A stretch of 34,916 bases of DNA from Jimgerdemannia flammicorona. Taxonomy: Eukaryota > Mucoromycota > Endogonomycetes > Endogonales > Endogonaceae. Positions 30,550 to 34,916 of the stretch are shown piece by piece (the stretch's first letter is position 1; each line of letters starts with the position of its first letter). A model generated the notes under the pieces. The model ran no database searches and was not told where the DNA came from. It worked only from the letters and a program-made list of their open reading frames with translations. Where the stretch lies: the NCBI GenBank assembly GCA_003990745.1, contig RBNI01000270.1:1-34916 (forward strand), given 5' to 3'. The position numbers were made by a program, and so were the translations under genes.

Positions 30550-31860
30550 GATGGGGGTGTTTTGGGGTATCTTTGAAAGTGCATCAGCATTGGCATTGGT
30601 TCTTCCTAAGTAGTGCTTAATAGTACAGTTATACTCTTATAGCCTGTAGATCTATCTAACATATATTTCTTTGGGGTTCAGAGTATAGAATAGCCAGGCA
30701 AGAGCAGAATAGTCTGTTTGATAGTGAAGTATTTCTTAGTTAGATAGTAGTGGAACTTGTCTACTGCCTAAACTACTTCTAAGTTTGAGCTTGTATGACT
30801 CATAGTTCTGTTCTGCTCTATGGGTACCTCAGCTTACATAGGAGATGACATATTTATATCTATCTTTCTTTTGAGCTAGGACTGCTCCAAGTTCTATAGT
30901 GCTTACATTTATCTACAGGATGAACTCTAGATTCCAATCTGGTCTTCTGAGGATGGATGCTTAGGTTAACCTGGTTTTGAGTTTATTGAAGGTTTCTTGA
31001 CATTTCTTAGTCTATTTGAATTTGGTTTCCTTCTTCAGTAGCTTGTAGATAGGTACTGTAATGTTAGAGTATCCTTTGATGAATCTTCTATAGTAAGAGG
31101 CCAGTCCAGGGAAGGTATGGATTTCTATAGTTGTTCTGGGTCTTGGGTAGACTGCAATAGCCTCAATCTTTATAGGGTCTATGTGAATTCCAGTCTGGTT
31201 GATGAGGTATTCTAGGTAAGCAATTTTCTGAGCTACAAACTTACACTTCTTGGGCTTGATGTAGAGGTCATGCTCCTTGAGCTTCTTGAGAGCTAGCTAT
31301 ATGTAGTTAATATATTCCCATATAGTATTGCTGAAGATGATCATATTATCAATATAGACAAAGTGCTATTTTCCAATCTTATTGCTGAAGACTCTGTTCA
31401 TTATTTACTGAAAACTTACTGGGGCATTGTACATTCTAAATAGTATTTGCAGATAGATATAGGTGGTATCAGGTGTGATGAAGGCTGATTTCTTGCTAGT
31501 ATCTTGAGTGAGATCAATCTGATGGAAGTCTGAGAACAGATCCAAGGTGGTGTAGTATTTGACTTCACTTTTAAGAGTGGTAAGGATTTCTTGAATATTT
31601 GGCAAGGGCTGCCTATCCTTCTTAGTGATTGTATTGAGCTTCCTGTAATCAATATAGAGTCTTAGGGCAAACTCTCTAGGCTTACTTTCTTTCTTTGGGG
31701 TGAGGATAATGGATGAAGCCCAGGGGCTGATAGCTTGCTTGATAATTCTGGCTTCTTCCATTTTCTTGAGTTCTGTTTGCAACTATTCCCTATAGGCAGG
31801 TGGTATTGGTCTGGCTTTCTGATAGATAGGCTTGGTATCACTGGTATCAACTTCATGATA
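30550..31860 (-). pseudogene. Gypsy C reverse transcriptase and RNase H
   Basis: RT starts with LQTELKKMEEARIIKQ (31,782 on), ASSIILTPKKES, then LYIDYRKLNTITKKD, then YYTTLDLFSDFHQI and SAFIT (about 31,560-31,480). The catalytic YIDD reads YIDN at 31,339-31,356 (GAT to AAT), which removes a metal ligand. RNase H reads SYVS-x-GTHRAEQNYESYKLKL (about 30,850-30,780) and TDYSALAWL (about 30,715-30,690), then the linker RTNANADALSKIPQ (about 30,610-30,565). The frame at 31,782-31,405 is open for 125 codons, the longest intact RT stretch in the window. Confidence 0.9.
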
Positions 31861-32339
31861 GTACTTGGGTTCTTGATTATGGATGTCTCTAAAGTCTATA
31901 GCAAGTATTCCTTCATTCTAGTGCAAGATCTTGAGAAGTTATTCTTCTAGAGAAAAGGTTTCTCTGATAGTATATGTGTGCTTGTCTGGTTCTTATCTTT
32001 CTTATACTTGAGTTTAGTAATCTTAGTAACAGCATAGGCTTCTCTTCCAATAGATCTAAAGCCTTATTCTTCTCTCTTAGTCTTGATAAATTTAATGGCT
32101 TCAGTGATCTTGTGCTTCTTGGCTTCATGAATCAGTATAAGCAGTACATCCTGGTACCATGGAGGTATCTTCCTTAAGAGGTATAGTCATTAATGATTTT
32201 GTTATACTACTGCTCATCTGTGAGCTTGGGTGTCTTGCTCTTGTTCTTATATACTGAGTGCATGAAGACTTCTGTGTCTTCCTCATCTCCTTTCTCTATA
32301 TCTGATAGTACTTCTTTGTAGACATTGATAGAGATTTAT

Positions 32340-32700
32340 ATCTTTCTTCCTCTATAATTGATTTATATCTTCTGAGCATTGAGGTTAATGACAGCCTTGG
32401 CCTTGTGAAGCCATTGGTTACCAATGAGGATATCATAGTTAGTGGAACTTATAACAATCACATTTACTGGGATGATAGCTTCTCTAATCTTAATGGGTAC
32501 TTCTTGGATCTTGCCTAGGAGAGTAGCTTATATGCCATCTACTGTAACATAGACCATCTTGATAGACTCTTCAATGTCCCAGCCTAGGCAGTCAATTGTC
32601 TTCTTACTCATAAGACATCCTTCAGCACTAGTATCAATGATGGTATTAAAGATACAATCTTCAATCTGACATAGAGTATAGGCTGATGTCTTGTACTAGT
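32340..32700 (-). pseudogene. Gypsy C aspartic protease
   Basis: Retropepsin-type processing enzyme. The active-site block reads IIDTSAEGCLMS (about 32,641-32,606), where the family has DTG/DSG-A; GGT to AGT explains the change, and the enzyme should be inactive. The second conserved block reads NYDILIGNQWLHKAKAVINL (about 32,445-32,385), equivalent to YDVILGxxWL in gypsy proteases. The frame between them has a single TAA near 32,530. It sits between gag and RT as expected. Confidence 0.85.
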
Positions 32701-33199
32701 CTTCAGATTCTTTGTCTGAGTCTTCAGATTCTTCTTGTATATTGTGAGCTTCTACAATCTTGTACTCTTGATTCTTGGCAGTAGTTGTAAGTTCTACTCT
32801 TAACTGCTGTCTAAAGGCAGAGACTTCAGCTAGTTGTCCAAAAGTAGCATTGATCTTTTATTCCTTGAGGTCCTTGTAGATATCATACTAGTAGATCTTG
32901 GTCTTACATAGCTTCTGTTCTTTCTTGCTTTCACTTTTCTCTGAGACTAGAGTAGTATCTTTAATAATTTGGTAGGCAGCTTCATCTAACTCTATGTCTT
33001 GGTCAATCTCCTTGGGTTGGGTCTTGCTTTGAATAGTGATAGCTGGGGTCTTCTTTGGTCTTCCAACTGGCTTATTGTTGCTCTTCTTATCATAGAGCTT
33101 GAACTAGGTTCTGGTACCTTCAGTAATAGAGTAGAATTCAGACTCTTCATAGTATTCTTCATCATCAGTATTACCAATCTTCTCAATGACTACTATATT

Positions 33200-34110
33200 G
33201 GTTTATTCTCTAGTTCTGGTAGCATTGTTCAGTTGGGCTTTACATCTTGTTTCAGTCATACAACTCTTTACATAGTGGTCTTCTTCTCTACATCTAAAGT
33301 GTATGATATTGTATTCTTCTGTAGCAACTGCAAATCTCTATACTGGTCTCCTATTGGCACTTTAGACTTCTCTAACAATATTACTAAGATGTATAGTCAT
33401 CTCAGCAAACTGCTTGGTGAGTTCCTCCACTGGGTCAGCTTTGGCTGCCTTGGGAGTAGGTGAGATAGCTGTCTGTTTACAACTATAGTAGATATGATAT
33501 TGGTTGGCTTTGATGGCTCTATCTTAATACTAGTTATTTTCTCCATTGAGTGTTCAGCAGAGTATCTAGCAGTCCAATATCTCTATACAAAGACTACTTT
33601 CTGATCAAGGGTCAGAGCAACTGAGGTAGACCAGATTGCTAGGGCAATTTCAGGGTGAACTCCTTTAAGGAAGATTGAATCTGCTATTTGTTTCTTGAGG
33701 TAGTCATTATAGCCAACTAAGACAATCTGGTGGCAGATTCAGGTATAGAATAAATTGAGATCTTTACTAAGTCTCTGGCAGATAGTATTGAGTTGATCCT
33801 TAAGAGCTTACTTGATCTCTTTAGTATAGTATATAGTTCTGAGGAAGGTCTTCATATTGGCAAATTTGGTTGTACTAACATTAGTAATAGTGGCTGCATT
33901 AAACTTGTCTCTGGCAGGTCCTCTGAGGCTGACTAATAGAAGGGCCAATTGTACATCCACATTGAGAGCTCATATAGTAGCAAATTGTTCAAAGTCTTCA
34001 ATGAAGATCATGATTGACTCTTCAGTAATATATCTATAGAATATAGAGGGATATATTTCTATCTTATCTTGAATTCTTGCAGGGATAACTCTCATAGTCA
34101 GAGTAGTTGT
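33200..34110 (-). pseudogene. Gypsy C gag
   Basis: Capsid-nucleocapsid protein. One minus-strand frame is readable from about 34,110 to 33,200 with about eight stops at expected Gln/Trp/Arg positions. It includes FIEDFEQFATI (about 33,995), LLVSLRGPARDKF (about 33,930-33,895), a helical capsid C-terminal part to about 33,560, and a zinc knuckle at 33,260-33,301. The knuckle reads H-FR-C-REED-H-YVKS-C, where its first Cys is replaced by His. After the knuckle the frame continues into an acidic and lysine-rich linker with PVGRPKK (33,041-33,080) and on to the protease. Confidence 0.85.
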
Positions 34111-34162
34111 TATGGTAGTTATTCATTTTTTAGCTTAAAAGTGAGGGATTCATCTTAAATCA

Positions 34163-34187
34163 CCAGCCAATAGTCACCAAGTTGTCA
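34163..34187 (-). other. Candidate primer binding site of gypsy C
   Basis: Directly inside the 5' LTR the minus strand reads TGACAACT, then TGGTGACTATTGGCTGG, which would pair with a tRNA 3' end of the form ...AGTCACCA. The 8-base offset from the LTR edge is larger than usual. Confidence 0.45.
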
Positions 34188-34841
34188 TGTAGTGATCACA
34201 GAGTCCTTCAAATACATCAGATTCTCTCCAAGGTATATCTCTTAGACTAACTATAAGTTTGTTATAAGCAAGTTCTTATTGAAGTACCTTTCCAAGGTCT
34301 TATAGTCCTCAAACTTCTTATCTTTAAACTGCCTTGTTATCTCTTAGATTGTTTGTATAGAATTGAGGGTAAGTGAACTTGACTGACTTTATTTCAAAGG
34401 AAATAAGAGGAGTATTTATATAAAATATAATTCAGTGGTTGCTAAGTTATAAAGCTAAATATAAATTCCAATAACTAAATAAAATACTGGAATATAAAAA
34501 ACTACAGTTATAAGTATAAGTTGAGAATGTCAGTAGAATTTTGGTGATATAGGAAAAAGATACTAGAAGAATTTCTGGGTTATACAAGATCAGAATGCCA
34601 GAAGAATAACAGTTATACAAGAAAAGAATGCTGGTAGAATCTGGTGTTACCAAGAACTTAAAGTAGAATTTTCAGGACTATGGGAGCTTCATCCTCATTA
34701 TTGCTGAAGGAGATGAGATCTGTGAATATTTCATCTATCTTGTTATATATGTCATATACTTCATATACTTCATATATGTTATATGAGATGATGTCATCAC
34801 CAATGATGTCATCACATTCAGAGGTCTGGAGCTCTCCAATC

Positions 34842-34844
<3 letters not shown>
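34188..34844 (-). repeat. Gypsy C 5' LTR (truncated)
   Basis: Partner of the LTR at 27,433, starting TGTAGTGATCAC. It keeps TG at its inner edge. The alignment stops abruptly at 34,844, where the sequence becomes pure T. Confidence 0.85.

Positions 34845-34916
<72 letters not shown>
34844..34916. repeat. Poly-T run at the window end (73 T)
   Basis: An uninterrupted T run from inside the LTR to the last base. The partner LTR continues with ordinary sequence here, so this is either a retroposon tail inserted in the LTR or an assembly/contig-end artefact. Confidence 0.8.

Larger units (their letters stand above)
27433..34844 (-). mobile_element. Ty3/gypsy element C with both LTRs
   Basis: The most complete element of the window, read on the minus strand. 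The 5' LTR is at the right (34,188-34,844, cut by the terminal poly-T), then gag (about 34,110-33,200), an AT-hook-like basic stretch (about 33,060), protease (about 32,640), RT (about 31,860-31,330), RNase H (about 31,050-30,560), integrase (about 30,420-29,330), a spacer, and the 3' LTR (27,433 to about 28,100). The order protease-RT-RNase H-integrase defines Ty3/gypsy. Most of the polyprotein stays readable in long stretches with single stops. CpG is nearly absent. Not autonomous: protease, RT and integrase have each lost a key residue. Confidence 0.9.

Noticed and set aside
33857..34039. 60-residue frame with a signal-peptide-like start
   Set aside because: Antisense to the gypsy C capsid, which has recognisable motifs; no independent support.

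Overview
The window looks like nuclear DNA of a filamentous fungus, most likely an ascomycete. Short spliced genes (introns of 71-147 bp with GT...AG ends) sit in a GC-rich island at about 23.1-26.45 kb. Both sides are AT-rich, CpG-poor transposon graveyards. Transposon reading frames are interrupted by stops that are mostly explained by C-to-T or G-to-A transitions (CAA/CAG/CGA or TGG to stop), as expected from repeat-induced point mutation (RIP) or deamination of methylated cytosine. Species cannot be read from the sequence.

Layout. 1-290: two tandem palindromic repeat units. About 350-4,710 (minus): a 5'-truncated Tad-like LINE with ORF1, an endonuclease and a reverse transcriptase (RT). 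5,431-16,664 (plus): a broken Ty3/gypsy element, 'gypsy A', with an LTR candidate, primer binding site, gag and an embedded dUTPase domain, followed after a large interruption by RT, RNase H and a truncated integrase. The interruption is a second copy of the LINE (about 7,554-14,823, minus). That copy is itself split by a roughly 1.8 kb segment carrying an unrecognised frame of about 409 codons, flanked on both sides by inverted copies of a 21-bp bZIP-site-like motif. About 17,000-21,560 (minus): a very decayed gypsy element, 'gypsy B'. 21,561-22,919: extreme AT-rich DNA, a second pair of the palindromic repeats, and a 150-bp segment between a poly-T and a poly-A run.

Gene island. It holds the last exon of an unrecognised gene (minus), a two-exon gene for a small DUF2423-family protein of probable nucleolar role (minus), and, divergently transcribed from only 90 bp away, a five-exon gene for a PLP-dependent L-serine/L-threonine dehydratase (plus). 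The dehydratase frame continues about 183 codons past the usual end of the family, through a 15-bp minisatellite.

27,433-34,844 (minus): 'gypsy C', the most complete element, with two recognisable LTRs and gag, protease, RT, RNase H and integrase in the usual order. Its outer LTR runs into 73 T residues at the window end. No transposon here appears able to move by itself. In all three gypsy integrases the second catalytic Asp codon now reads Asn.

The most unusual items are the dUTPase in gypsy A, the orphan frame with its inverted motif pairs, the palindromic repeat family, the LTR site that decayed on opposite strands in the two LTRs, and the long dehydratase tail.
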